Origin: CAITJF01 sp032654645
GTDB lineage: Bacteria > Pseudomonadota > Gammaproteobacteria > Burkholderiales > Gallionellaceae
NCBI GenBank assembly: GCA_032654645.1
Contig: JAULAW010000010.1
Coordinates: forward strand, 186,001-250,000
Direction of reading: 5' to 3'
Length of the DNA stretch: 64,000 nucleotides
Of this stretch, positions 22,295-31,785 are shown one piece after another. Made by a program: the position numbers and the translations under genes. Numbering within the stretch: the first letter of the stretch is position 1; each line of letters starts with the position of its first letter. The notes beneath the pieces were generated by a model. The model saw nothing but the letters and a program-made list of their open reading frames with translations. It made no database searches and was not told where the DNA came from.

Positions 22295-22537
22295 AAAAAT
22301 TAAGAGCTGCCTGCCTCCGTCCGGTTCCACTGAGTGCGCAGGATGGATTCTGCGCGCCGATGCCTGTTACCTATCTGGACTCGGAAGATTATTACACTGA
22401 GCCTGTCAGTGGAGTGAGTGATTTTCGCCGATAGCTGCGAGGTGCTTTCGACGGCAGGCCGGACATGTTAAGGTTTGCACGACGCCTGCCCGTTGAAGAC
22501 TGCTGCATCTTGTTTGTCAAAACCACCTTTACATTCG

Positions 22538-23194
22538 CTATTGCAGAGTCAGCAGTAAAATATTTTCCTGCAACCGGCTCAGGCCGCGCTCTTGAAAGCG
22601 CGGGTTTTGCACCAACACGTCCAGTTGCGCCAGCAGGCGTATCTCTGCGTGTTCGCGGTAGAGTGCCGCAACTTCGTTTACAGAAACCGCAAACGGCGGG
22701 CCCGGCATTTCCGGCTGTGGATAGTCGAAAGTAATGAGCAGGATTTGCGTTGCGGGTGGCAGGATATTCACTAGGTGGTTTGCATAACGCTCGCGCATTT
22801 CCGGCTGTAGTGCGACCAGTGATGCGCGGTCGTACACCGCGCTCACTTTCGCTAGGTCGTCTTTGCACAACTCGAAAAAATCGCCGCACAGAATGCTGAT
22901 GCCATTCGCTTCGCAACGATCAAATTTTTTGCTGGTAACGTGATGCGGGCTGTAGCCGTTTTCCTTGAAGAATGACTGCACTGCGATGGCACTCAATTCC
23001 ACGCCCAACACTGAATGCCCCTGCTTGCGTAGCCATAGCATGTCGAGGCTTTTACCGCACAGCGGCACGAACACCCCGCTGCCGTGGGCAAGATGTAATT
23101 CCTGCCAGTATTGTCGCAAATATGGATTGATTTCGTTCTGGTGAAAACCGATTTCTTCTCGCTCCCAACGCTCCAGCCAAAAATCTTTTTTCAT
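22538..23194 (-). CDS. tpm: thiopurine S-methyltransferase
   Basis: A 218-residue SAM-dependent methyltransferase of the TPMT family, the usual length for bacterial Tpm. It has MKKDFWLERWEREEIGFHQNE, the SAM-binding region FVPLCGKSLDMLWLRKQGH with LGVELSAIAV, and VYDRASLVALQPEMRERYA. In bacteria it methylates sulfur, selenium or tellurium compounds and helps volatilise selenite or tellurite; its role here is inferred. It stands alone. The 243-bp gap towards the ABC operon shows no gene. Confidence 0.95.
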   Translation of the reverse strand: MKKDFWLERWEREEIGFHQNEINPYLRQYWQELHLAHGSGVFVPLCGKSLDMLWLRKQGHSVLGVELSAIAVQSFFKENGYSPHHVTSKKFDRCEANGISILCGDFFELCKDDLAKVSAVYDRASLVALQPEMRERYANHLVNILPPATQILLITFDYPQPEMPGPPFAVSVNEVAALYREHAEIRLLAQLDVLVQNPRFQERGLSRLQENILLLTLQ

Positions 23195-23281
23195 TTTTAT
23201 ACCCCAGCCAGCATTATTCAATAATTGACGAATGAACAGAGCATCTCACTATAGAAATTTACCCGCAAACTCAGTACTCAG

Positions 23282-23640
23282 CTACGATAAAGACTGTATT
23301 TTGACCTTTCTGTGCTCATGACTGGAACTATGCGGTCTTGCCAACTCGGAAGAAAACTTAGTCATGTTATTTATGCGCGACGCCTTAGCACCGTCGTCGT
23401 GTTTGCCGATAGCCATTGTTCGCCAAGGATGCTTTGCAGCGGGTTTATGTCCCGTGTTGTGCCGAGCCATGGCTTGATCCATTCGCGTCTGACCGCCTTG
23501 CCGTCGGCCACTTTATGAATGGCGGACGGGTTTACCCATCACGCCATACTTCAATTTGCGCTTTTTCCAGAGCAGTTCATGGCCCCGTCAACGCGCTCAC
23601 GCACCGTGACTTTCGCGCCCCGCAACAAGTTAGCGCTTTA
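23282..23640 (-). pseudogene. decayed C-terminal transposase relic
   Basis: Reading the minus strand in shifting frames gives RGAKVTVRERVDG, then a basic stretch, then KPAAKHPWR. The latter resembles the (K/T)PxxxHPWR ending of several transposases of the ISNCY/IS1202 kind. Stops and frame changes show it is dead. No inverted repeats were identified. The region ends at the brnA stop. The family call is tentative. Confidence 0.35.
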
Positions 23641-23938
23641 TTTCATGCATCATTGCAGCACGAAGTATCGCGTTGATGCGGGTCTGATAGCCCTTACCTT
23701 GCGATTTCAGCCACACCAATACATCTGAATCTACACGGACTGTAGTTGAAGTCTTGGTAGGCTTATAAAACGGATTAGACGTGGCTTGCTTCCAGAACTC
23801 AGATGACAGTGGTGGAATATCACTGTAATCAATTTTGTTATCTGGCAATTCAGACAGCGCCTTGATGTCAGCCTCTTGTGTCTTGGTCAATGACACTGGT
23901 TTTGTTGCGTCGAGTAAATATTTAACGGGTTTCTTCAT
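23630..23938 (-). CDS. brnA: BrnA-type antitoxin
   Basis: A 102-residue antitoxin. The C-terminal ribbon-helix-helix motif TTVRVDSDVLVWLKSQGKG followed by YQTRINAILRAAM is characteristic of BrnA. The start MKKPVKYLLDA is chosen after the GGAGCG-like site, overlapping the brnT end by 17 bp. BrnA normally binds BrnT and represses the pair's promoter. Toxin first, antitoxin second is the expected order. Confidence 0.9.
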   Translation of the reverse strand: MKKPVKYLLDATKPVSLTKTQEADIKALSELPDNKIDYSDIPPLSSEFWKQATSNPFYKPTKTSTTVRVDSDVLVWLKSQGKGYQTRINAILRAAMMHEIKR

Positions 23939-24212
23939 AATGTTTTCGCTCCTTTTTATCTGCCTTTCGCGCTGAAATGATGCGGATAATTTCGACATCC
24001 TCTTCATGACGCACAATGTGCGCTACCAATAACAGCAAACAACTGCCCACCATGCCCAGTGTCTGCCATCGCTGATCGCCGCCTTCGTTGCGATCTTGAT
24101 AAGCGAGAGCCAGCGGATCCAGAAAAACAAGAGTGGCAATTTCAAAACTGACACGATGTTTTTTCAGGTTTGCTTGCGCCTTGGCTTCATCCCACTCAAA
24201 ACTGATATTCAT
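23922..24212 (-). CDS. brnT: BrnT-type ribonuclease toxin
   Basis: A 96-residue RelE-fold ribonuclease toxin. The start MNISFEWDEAKAQANLKKHR with VSFEIATLVFLDP is the BrnT signature, and HEEDVEIIRIISARKADKKE near the end carries the conserved RIISARKA segment. It is expected to cleave mRNA under stress unless held by BrnA, whose gene overlaps its end. No frame damage is visible, so the pair looks intact. Confidence 0.92.
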   Translation of the reverse strand: MNISFEWDEAKAQANLKKHRVSFEIATLVFLDPLALAYQDRNEGGDQRWQTLGMVGSCLLLLVAHIVRHEEDVEIIRIISARKADKKERKHYEETR

Positions 24213-24455
24213 AGGCCGAACGTTACTACAATTATGTTAATACATCAACTAAAAACAAAACCAGAAGATATTCAATGAGAAAATTAATCTGTCTTGTAAA
24301 GACTGTTGATCTTTCCCTCGATGAGCAGCAGGCTGTAGTTGAGGTTGAACTTTACCCTTGGGCGATCAGCATGACAGAGGCGACAACTACCTTGACGCGC
24401 GCCGACAGTTAGCGGTGGATGGTTTAGCCCCTTTCACTATCAAAGGATTGGATTG
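24213..24455. other. short gap with a possible broken small gene
   Basis: A 45-codon plus-strand frame starts at an ATG near 24274 (MRKLICLVKTVDLSLDEQQ). Another frame ends with GDNYLDARRQLAVDGLAPF just before the DUF2442 gene. These could be halves of one frameshifted gene, but neither is recognised. Confidence 0.25.
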
Positions 24456-24761
24456 ATGAAAATTGCTGAAGTTAAACCTTTGCCCAATGGCGTGTTATCT
24501 ATTGTTGCCGATGATGGGCGTGAGGGGCTTTTTGATGTTCGACCATATTTGCAATATGCAGCCTTTCAAGCATTGCAAGATGGTGTTGAGTTTTCGAAAG
24601 TAGTGAATGGTGGCTATTTTATCGAGTGGGCATGCGGCGCTGATTTATCTGCGGATAGCCTCGGCAAGACTCGGATACCTGAACCTTCCGCGATTGTCTC
24701 AACTCCGGTTATTTCGCCGATGACTTCAAACATGTGGCTAATTTACGCGCCAAGATCATGA
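24456..24761 (+). CDS. DUF2442 domain protein, altered C-terminus
   Basis: A 101-residue cytosolic protein. Residues 1-75 match the DUF2442 pattern (MKIAEVKPLPNGVLSIVADD, LFDVRPYLQY, IEWACGADLSADSL). Family members are usually about 80 residues and often sit beside toxin-antitoxin genes. The last 25 residues (after KTRIPE) look unrelated, so a late frameshift may have replaced the natural end. The start is ATG 24456, behind AAAGGATTGG. Function is unknown. Confidence 0.65.
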   Translation: MKIAEVKPLPNGVLSIVADDGREGLFDVRPYLQYAAFQALQDGVEFSKVVNGGYFIEWACGADLSADSLGKTRIPEPSAIVSTPVISPMTSNMWLIYAPRS

Positions 24762-24971
24762 GATGCAGCAGTAGCTGCTCTATACGCCGCCATTCTTTCA
24801 ACTTCGCGCTCTATCTATAACTTCGCGAGCCCAAGGGGGCGGGTTCGAATTAAATTCGTGTAGAAGCAAATCGAAACATCAGGGGAAGCTCCGGCTTTGA
24901 TCTACAAAGCCAATCGGTTAAGCTGGCAAACAATTTTGCATAGCCAATCTTGCCTGAAAGGGGCCACCATC
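24762..24971. other. 210-bp gap before the helicase gene
   Basis: No gene is seen. The helicase ATG is preceded by GAAAGGGGCC, a fair ribosome-binding site. Confidence 0.4.
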
Positions 24972-27434
24972 ATGAAAACCAAGCGCAATACGACCAAGCC
25001 CATCAAGGAACACAAACTCTCCCGAACCCATGCTCCGGCTGATGTTTCGCCGGTCGATTGGCAGCGCGCTCTGCGTCGCCAGTTCGGGCGCGAGCAGTCG
25101 TTCGGTCTGGAATGTCTTGGAACCGAGCCATTCTTTTCGGATTTCCGTGTCGCTAATCCGCAATCGAAAAGCAGCTATCGCGTGGCGATTCGCGGGCTGC
25201 ATCCGGGAGATAATTTTTGCGAGTGTCCGGACTATGCGACCAACGAACTGGGCACATGCAAGCACATCGAATTCACTCTGGCACAGTTGGAAAAGAAACG
25301 CGGTGCGAAGGCGGCGTTTGCGCGCGGTTATCGGCCATCATTTTCTGTACTCTATTTGCGCAATGATGGTGGGCGAGCTATCCATTTCCGCGCCGGGACG
25401 GATTGCCCATCGGCAGTAAGCAAGGCTGCTGCGCTGCTGTTCGACGAGTCACGCGGCTGGGTGTTGCGCGAGAGCCGCTTCGGCGAGTTGGAGCGCTTCG
25501 TCGCGGCGGTGGCGAAGAGCGGCCACGAGTTGCGCGCTTATGACGATGCGCTCGACTTTGTCGCCGGGCAGCGCGATGCGGAACGTCGGGCCGTTGCACT
25601 GGATGATATTTTCCCGCGCGGCGCGAAAGACCCGTTATTGAAGCAGATGCTGAAAGCGCCGCTCTATGCCTATCAGGCCGAGGGCGCGCTGTTCGCGGTG
25701 CGTGCCGGGCGTGCGTTGATCGGCGACGAGATGGGGTTGGGCAAGACCATCCAGGCCATCGCGGCAACAGAGATTCTGGCGCGGCACTTCGGCGTATCCA
25801 AGCTGCTGGTGATTTGCCCGACCTCGCTCAAGTATCAATGGCAGAGCGAGATCGCGCGCTTTGCCGGGCGCGAGTCGCGGGTGTTGTCCGGCGGCAGGAC
25901 GCAGCGCCAGAAGGACTTCGCCTTAGACGATTTCTGCAAGATCACCAACTACGAGAAGCTCAAATCCGATCTGGATATGATCGCGGATTGGGGGCCGGAA
26001 CTGGTGATCGTTGACGAGGCGCAGCGGGTGAAGAACTGGAACACCATCGCGGCGAAGGCGCTCAAGCGCATCGACAGTCCCTATGCCATCGTGCTGACCG
26101 GAACACCGTTGGAGAACAAGCTGGAGGAGCTGATTTCCATCGTCCAGTTCGTTGACCAGCATCGCCTCGGGCCGACCTGGAAGTTGCTGCATGAGCATCA
26201 GGTCAAGGACGAAGCGGGGCGCGTGACCGGCTATACCGGGTTGGAAAAAGTCGGCGAGACGCTCGCGCCTGTCATGATCCGCCGACGCAAATCCGAGGTG
26301 CTGCAACAGTTGCCGGAACGCACCGACCAGATCCTGCTGCTGCCGATGACTGAGATGCAGATGATCCACCACGAAGAAAACGCCCAAGTCGTGACGCGCA
26401 TCGTGCAGCGCTGGCGCAAGACAAAATACCTGTCGGATACCGATCAGCGGCGGCTCACCTGTGCCTTGCAGAACATGCGCATGTCGTGCAACAGCACATA
26501 TCTGCTCGACCAGGAAACCGATCACGGCGTCAAGGCCGACGAACTGGCGGCGCTGCTAGACGGACTGTTTGTGCAGCCGGAAACCAAGGCGGTGGTGTTC
26601 AGCCAGTGGACGCGGACGCACGAAATTGTCATCCGCAGGCTGGAGGCGCGTGGCATCGGCTACGTCAGTTTTCACGGCGGCGTGCCTTCCGAAAAACGTC
26701 CCGCGTTGATCGCACGTTTCCGCGATGACCCGGCCTGCCGCGTGTTCCTCTCGACCGATGCCGGCAGCACCGGACTCAACCTGCAAAACGCTTCCACGCT
26801 GGTGAACATGGACTTGCCGTGGAACCCGGCTATCCTCGAACAGCGCATCGCGCGCATCCACCGCATGGGGCAGAAGCGCCCTGTGCAGATCGTCAATTTC
26901 GTATCCAAAGGCACCATCGAGGAAGGTATGCTTTCGGTGCTGGCGTTCAAGCGTTCGCTGTCGGCGGGTATTCTCGACGGCGGCACGGGCGAGATTTCGC
27001 TCGGCGGCTCGCGCCTCAACCGCTTCATGAAAGATGTGGAAAACGTCACCGGTCGCATGGGTGAAGGCGAGGCCGTCAGCCCGGCGGAAGAGGCGGGCAA
27101 TGTGGCCGCCGCATCCGGGGCGGAACCAACGGAGGCGATGGCTGCCGAGGATAAGGCCGATTCTGGCGTGAAGGCCCAGAAAACCGATGGCACCGCGCCA
27201 GATCAGATTAGCGCCGATCCTTGGGGCGCACTGTTGCAGTTCGGCGCGCAGTTAGTCACCGCGCTGAGGGCAACCGATAATGGAGAAGCGACACCCCTTC
27301 CATGGATCGAGCGCGACCCGGCCACCGGAGCGCGCAACCTCAAGTTGCCGCTGCCACCACCGGAAACGGCTAAACGACTTGCCGATGCTCTATCGGTGCT
27401 TGCAGATGCCTTGCGGGGAAAGAACAAATGTTAG
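24972..27434 (+). CDS. SWIM zinc-finger SNF2-family helicase
   Basis: An 820-residue DNA-dependent ATPase. A SWIM zinc finger near residue 80 (FCECPDYATNELGTCKHIEF) precedes the Snf2 core. The core has motif I GDEMGLGKTIQA (about 250), motif II VDEAQRVKNW (about 346), motif III VLTGTPLENK, motif V STDAGSTGLNLQ and motif VI QRIARIHRMGQ. The acidic, Ala-rich tail after about residue 690 looks disordered. ATG 24972 is chosen for its ribosome-binding site. No methylase, nuclease or DISARM-type partner lies beside it, so a defence role cannot be claimed. Lone homologues are thought to remodel protein-DNA complexes. Confidence 0.9.
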   Translation: MKTKRNTTKPIKEHKLSRTHAPADVSPVDWQRALRRQFGREQSFGLECLGTEPFFSDFRVANPQSKSSYRVAIRGLHPGDNFCECPDYATNELGTCKHIEFTLAQLEKKRGAKAAFARGYRPSFSVLYLRNDGGRAIHFRAGTDCPSAVSKAAALLFDESRGWVLRESRFGELERFVAAVAKSGHELRAYDDALDFVAGQRDAERRAVALDDIFPRGAKDPLLKQMLKAPLYAYQAEGALFAVRAGRALIGDEMGLGKTIQAIAATEILARHFGVSKLLVICPTSLKYQWQSEIARFAGRESRVLSGGRTQRQKDFALDDFCKITNYEKLKSDLDMIADWGPELVIVDEAQRVKNWNTIAAKALKRIDSPYAIVLTGTPLENKLEELISIVQFVDQHRLGPTWKLLHEHQVKDEAGRVTGYTGLEKVGETLAPVMIRRRKSEVLQQLPERTDQILLLPMTEMQMIHHEENAQVVTRIVQRWRKTKYLSDTDQRRLTCALQNMRMSCNSTYLLDQETDHGVKADELAALLDGLFVQPETKAVVFSQWTRTHEIVIRRLEARGIGYVSFHGGVPSEKRPALIARFRDDPACRVFLSTDAGSTGLNLQNASTLVNMDLPWNPAILEQRIARIHRMGQKRPVQIVNFVSKGTIEEGMLSVLAFKRSLSAGILDGGTGEISLGGSRLNRFMKDVENVTGRMGEGEAVSPAEEAGNVAAASGAEPTEAMAAEDKADSGVKAQKTDGTAPDQISADPWGALLQFGAQLVTALRATDNGEATPLPWIERDPATGARNLKLPLPPPETAKRLADALSVLADALRGKNKC

Positions 27435-27623
27435 CAAGCGAACCAAACTGCGTTGCCATGCACTGACCGGCCATGCCGGGCAGAAAATCGGTGATGCTTC
27501 TGATATCGCCAATCTGATGAGCGCTACTTTGCTACAATCACCAACCGTGTTTCTGCCAGATACACCTCCGGGCTGATGGTTTGCCATGGCCGCTCAACCA
27601 GATTGTTAAAGGATCAATTGCCA

Positions 27624-29861
27624 ATGAAAAAGAAAAATAACTTGCGCGCGCAAGACCCCTTCCTGGAACGTGAACGCGAGCAATACGAGCATCCGCTGCC
27701 GAGCCGCGAATTCATCTTGCAGGTACTTGCCGAACAAGGCGCTCCGGTAAGCGATGAAGAGTTGTTGCAGTTATTGCATATCGAGGCGCATGAAGAAGAA
27801 TTATTTGCACGCCGTCTGCGCGCGATGGAACGCGACGGGCAGATCTTGCGCAATCGCAAACGCGCCATTTGCGTGGCGGACAAGCTTGATCTGGTCAAGG
27901 GCAAGGTGCAGGGGCATTCGGACGGTTTCGGCTTTCTGATCCCGGAGGATGGCAGCGCCGACATGTTCCTCAGCGAGAAGGAAATGCACAAGGTGCTGCA
28001 CGGCGATGTGGTGATGGTGCGGCAGGGCGGCGTGGACCGGCGCGGACGCCCGGAGGGCAAGATCGTCGAGGTGCTGGAGCGCGCCAATAATCGCGTGGTC
28101 GGTCGCTTGTTCGAAGAGCATGGCATCCAGTTTGTGGTGGCGGAAAACCGCCGCATCACCCAGGATATCCTGGTTGCTCCCGGCGAATCCGGCATAGCCA
28201 AAGCCGGCCAAGTGGTCATGCTGGAAATTCTGCAACAACCCAGCAAACATGCGCAGCCGATCGGACGTATTGTCGAGGTGCTGGGCAATTATGCCGACCC
28301 CGGTATGGAAATCGAAATCGCGTTGCGCAAGCATGATCTGCCGCATGAGTTTCCCACGGATGCCGAAAAACAGGCCCGGCAAATTTCTCCAGTGGTTACC
28401 GCCTCAGATTGGGCGGGGCGTGAAGATATCCGCAACCTGCCGCTGGTCACCATTGACGGGGAGACCGCGCGCGATTTCGACGATGCGGTGTATTGCGCGC
28501 CGGAAAAAGGCGGCTACCGGGTGGTGGTGGCGATTGCCGATGTCAGCCACTATGTGCAGACGGGCGACGCGCTGGATCACGAGGCGATTTTGCGCGGCAA
28601 TTCGGTGTATTTCCCGCGCCGCGTAATCCCGATGCTGCCGGAAGAATTATCCAATGGCTTGTGTTCGCTAAATCCGCAGGTGGATCGGCTGTGCATGGTA
28701 TGCGACATGCATGTCGGCAGCGGCGGCGAAATTGGAAAGTATCGCTTCTATCCATCGGTGATGCATTCACAGGCGCGGCTGACCTACACGCAGGTAGCAA
28801 AAATGCTGGCCGAGCCGGATGGTGAGCTGGCAAAGAGCAATGCTTCCATCGTGCCGCATCTGCAACATCTGCATGAATTGTTCCAGAAGTTGTTGAAGGC
28901 GCGCGCGAAGCGCGGCGCGATTGATTTTGAGACGGTCGAGACGCAGATGATCTTCACCGATCAGGGCAAGATCGAGCGCATCGTGCCTGTGGTGCGCAAT
29001 GACGCGCATAAGCTGATTGAAGAGTGCATGTTGGCTGCCAACGTATGTGCGGCTGGCTACCTGCATGAGCACGGGCACACCGTGTTGTATCGCATCCACC
29101 AAGGGCCGACACCGGAAAAGCTGGAAGGATTGCGCGAATTCATGAAGGAATTCGGTTTGCAACTCACCGGTGAAGATGACCCGCAGGCAGCCGATTATTC
29201 CAAGCTGCTCAAGCGCATCAAAGGCCGTCCCGATGCGGGATTACTGCAAATGGTGATGCTGCGTTCATTGCGTCAGGCCAAGTATGAGCCGGTGAACATC
29301 GGACACTTTGGCTTGGGCTATGAGGCCTATACACACTTCACTTCTCCGATACGCCGCTATCCGGATCTGCTGGTGCATCGCGCCATCAAGGCGGTATTGC
29401 ACGGCAAGCAATACAAGCCCGCGCAGAAGTGGTCCGAGCTGGGTGCGCACTGCTCGATGACCGAGCGCCGCGCCGACGATGCCACGCGCGATGTCGAAGC
29501 CTGGCTGAAATGTTTCTACATGCGCGACCATCTCGGCAGCGTGTTTACAGGCACGGTTTCCTCGGTCACCGGTTTCGGCATGTTCGTTTCGCTGGATGAT
29601 TTATATATCGAAGGGCTGGTTCACATCTCCGAACTCGGCAAAGACTATTTCCATTTCGACGCCACCAAACATCAACTGCTGGGCGAACGCACCGGACAAC
29701 GCTATCGCCTCGGTGATCGCGTGCAAGTGCGCGTGGTCAAGGTGGATATGGAAAACACCAAGATTGATTTCATACTGCATGAAATCATCAAAGAATCCGG
29801 CCTCGGACAGACGCCGAAGCCTGCAAAGAAACCCACCAAGGACAAGAAACGCCATGGCTGA
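27624..29861 (+). CDS. rnr: ribonuclease R
   Basis: A 3'-5' exoribonuclease that degrades structured RNA and works with trans-translation. The 745-residue protein has an N-terminal winged-helix domain (SREFILQVLAEQGAPVSDEE), two cold-shock domains (GHSDGFGFLIPEDG), and the RNB core with DGETARDFDDAVYC (metal-binding Asp residues). Further on are GYEAYTHFTSPIRRYPDLLV and an S1 domain (FTGTVSSVTGFGMFVSLDDL). A Lys-rich tail ends the protein. ATG 27624 follows AAAGGATCAA. Its end overlaps rlmB by 8 nt, the classic rnr-rlmB operon. Confidence 0.97.
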   Translation: MKKKNNLRAQDPFLEREREQYEHPLPSREFILQVLAEQGAPVSDEELLQLLHIEAHEEELFARRLRAMERDGQILRNRKRAICVADKLDLVKGKVQGHSDGFGFLIPEDGSADMFLSEKEMHKVLHGDVVMVRQGGVDRRGRPEGKIVEVLERANNRVVGRLFEEHGIQFVVAENRRITQDILVAPGESGIAKAGQVVMLEILQQPSKHAQPIGRIVEVLGNYADPGMEIEIALRKHDLPHEFPTDAEKQARQISPVVTASDWAGREDIRNLPLVTIDGETARDFDDAVYCAPEKGGYRVVVAIADVSHYVQTGDALDHEAILRGNSVYFPRRVIPMLPEELSNGLCSLNPQVDRLCMVCDMHVGSGGEIGKYRFYPSVMHSQARLTYTQVAKMLAEPDGELAKSNASIVPHLQHLHELFQKLLKARAKRGAIDFETVETQMIFTDQGKIERIVPVVRNDAHKLIEECMLAANVCAAGYLHEHGHTVLYRIHQGPTPEKLEGLREFMKEFGLQLTGEDDPQAADYSKLLKRIKGRPDAGLLQMVMLRSLRQAKYEPVNIGHFGLGYEAYTHFTSPIRRYPDLLVHRAIKAVLHGKQYKPAQKWSELGAHCSMTERRADDATRDVEAWLKCFYMRDHLGSVFTGTVSSVTGFGMFVSLDDLYIEGLVHISELGKDYFHFDATKHQLLGERTGQRYRLGDRVQVRVVKVDMENTKIDFILHEIIKESGLGQTPKPAKKPTKDKKRHG

Positions 29862-30591
29862 TCTGCGCCTGATTTACGGTTTTCACGCGGTCACATCGCG
29901 TATCCGGCAAAACCCGGATGGCGTGCTGGAAATCTATCTGCAAGCGCAACGCCAGGACCCGCGTATGCGCGACCTGATCAAGCTGGCCGAAGCGAATGGG
30001 GTGCGCATCATTCCGATAGAAGCGGTGCGACTGGATGGCATGGCGGGCAACGCGCGGCACCAGGGTGTGGCGGCGCGCGTCGATGCGGCGCGCCGAGTGC
30101 AACATCTGGATGACGTGCTGGACACGCTCGATGAGCCTCCGTTGCTGCTGGTGCTGGATGGTGTGCAAGACCCGCATAATCTAGGCGCATGTCTGCGCAG
30201 TGCCGATGCATTTGGCGTACACGCGGTGATCGCCCCGAAAGACCGCGCGGTCGGCATCACCGCCACGGTGGAAAAGGTCGCCTGCGGTGCTGCGGAGTCC
30301 GTGCCTTACATCGCCGTCACCAATCTCGCGCGCACCTTGCGCGAATTGCAGGAACGCGGCATCTGGGTGGTCGGTGCAGCCAGCGAGGCAGAGCAGGATT
30401 TATACGGCTTCAAACATAAAGGCCCGCTGGCCTGGGTGCTGGGAGCGGAAGGTGAGGGGTTGCGCCGCCTGACGCGCGAAACCTGCGACGAACTGCTGCG
30501 CATTCCGATGCTGGGCAGCGTGGAAAGCCTGAACGTTTCGGTGAGCGCAGGTATCTGCCTGTTCGCGGCGCGGCGGCTGCGCGCCGCATAG
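29854..30591 (+). CDS. rlmB: 23S rRNA (guanosine-2'-O-)-methyltransferase RlmB
   Basis: SPOUT-class enzyme that 2'-O-methylates G2251 in the 23S rRNA P-loop. The 245-residue protein has the substrate-binding N-domain (LIYGFHAVTSRIRQNP) and the trefoil-knot motifs LDGVQDPHNLGACLRSADA, WVLGAEGEGLRRL and LGSVESLNVSVSAGICLF. ATG 29854 overlaps the rnr stop, so the two are translationally coupled. The 221 bp after it, up to the ZIP gene, hold no recognisable feature. Confidence 0.96.
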   Translation: MADLRLIYGFHAVTSRIRQNPDGVLEIYLQAQRQDPRMRDLIKLAEANGVRIIPIEAVRLDGMAGNARHQGVAARVDAARRVQHLDDVLDTLDEPPLLLVLDGVQDPHNLGACLRSADAFGVHAVIAPKDRAVGITATVEKVACGAAESVPYIAVTNLARTLRELQERGIWVVGAASEAEQDLYGFKHKGPLAWVLGAEGEGLRRLTRETCDELLRIPMLGSVESLNVSVSAGICLFAARRLRAA

Positions 30592-30812
30592 TTATATGCC
30601 GACCCCGCTAATATGCGACAGTTCAATCAAGGAATCCCCGCATGGCTCCGCAACCCTTCGCCCCCAAGTAGCAAGGCTGTCAACTCACCGAACGCGCTAA
30701 TTATCAGCAACACTTCAAACTAAGATCATCCGCACCGACAACGAAACCATCAGCTAATGTGAAATACTGCACTAAACCGGTTGCATCTCAACAGGCAATC
30801 GTCTCGCATAGC

Positions 30813-31532
30813 CTACCGCCCCAGCAGTTGGATGCTCCAAAAGGCCAGAAACCCGCCGAACAGCACCAAGGTCGAGACTGGCTTTTCTTCGACTTCGTGT
30901 GCCTCCATCAGCAATTCTTCCGTGACCAGATAAAGCAATGCCGCCGCACTGAAGGCTAGCGCTCCCCCGATCACGGCATGAGATGCGCCCGACAGCAGTA
31001 CATTGCCGATCAGCGAGAAAGTCAGGACAGTCCCGCCCAATGCGCCGGAAATGGCGATGATGCGCCAGCCGGCAGTCGCTTCGGAAGCCAATGCCAAGCC
31101 GAGGAACAATAGCTCTACCGATAAACCCAGCGCCAGGATTGCGCCTGTTTTGCCTCCAGCGGCAAACCCTGCGCCGATGATAAAACCATCGGTGGCCACG
31201 TCAGTGAAGGTGGCCAACAACAAGCCGGTGCTCAGTCCGGCTGCAGTTCCGGTGAATGACGCTTGATGCTCAAGCCGCATCGTCCACAATTTCAATCCAT
31301 ACATGAAAAGACTACCCAGCGCAAAGGAACACACCAAAACCAAACCGGGCGCATGTTCACGCTCGATCTCGGGCAGTAGTTCGACAGCCAGCGCCGCCAA
31401 CACCACTCCGGCTGCGAAGTGCTGGATCAGGCTGCGCATTTGTTGGTTGGGGTTCCAGGCAGAAGCGAGTATTCCCCCGCCAAGGGCGGCCAGAGCGGGT
31501 GTCGCCATGATCAAAAAGTCATGTGTGTTCAT
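30813..31532 (-). CDS. ZIP-family metal transporter
   Basis: A 239-residue inner-membrane protein with about eight hydrophobic helices. ZIP features are a first helix ATPALAALGGGILASAW, FAAGVVLAALAVELLPEI (helix with conserved Glu), the helix IV metal site LATFTDVATDGFIIGAGFAA, and the partner helix ALGLSVELLFLGLALASEA. The usual His of HNxxD in helix IV appears here as TDVATD, which may change the metal preference. Metal (Zn, Fe, Mn) and direction are unknown. It stands alone. The 253 bp towards mltD contain only a small hairpin (31626-31656). Confidence 0.83.
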   Translation of the reverse strand: MNTHDFLIMATPALAALGGGILASAWNPNQQMRSLIQHFAAGVVLAALAVELLPEIEREHAPGLVLVCSFALGSLFMYGLKLWTMRLEHQASFTGTAAGLSTGLLLATFTDVATDGFIIGAGFAAGGKTGAILALGLSVELLFLGLALASEATAGWRIIAISGALGGTVLTFSLIGNVLLSGASHAVIGGALAFSAAALLYLVTEELLMEAHEVEEKPVSTLVLFGGFLAFWSIQLLGR

Positions 31533-31785
31533 TGTGATGGGCAGCTAATCAGGTTGGAATAAGGATACGCTATTTGGCGAATTAATCCGCGTTTCCTTCA
31601 GCAGGGCGAATAAAGGCCGGAGGTTGTATCCACCTGTTGAGTGGAGGGTTGGATACACGTCTGACAGCGCTTTATCCATCTATCTCATTTCAAATTCAGC
31701 GCAATCTGGTTGACTGGCTTAACAGTAAGCTCATTGACGCACCCACCTCCCTCGGCTACCATCGCGGCAATTCAGCTTTTACGGT

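Noticed and set aside
22392..22537. Small minus-strand gene between the ABC operon and tpm
   Set aside because: The frame is mainly antisense overlap with tpm, and the unique part has no ribosome-binding site or family pattern.
24972..27434. DISARM or other helicase-based defence operon
   Set aside because: No methyltransferase, PLD nuclease or DUF1998 partner occurs beside the helicase.
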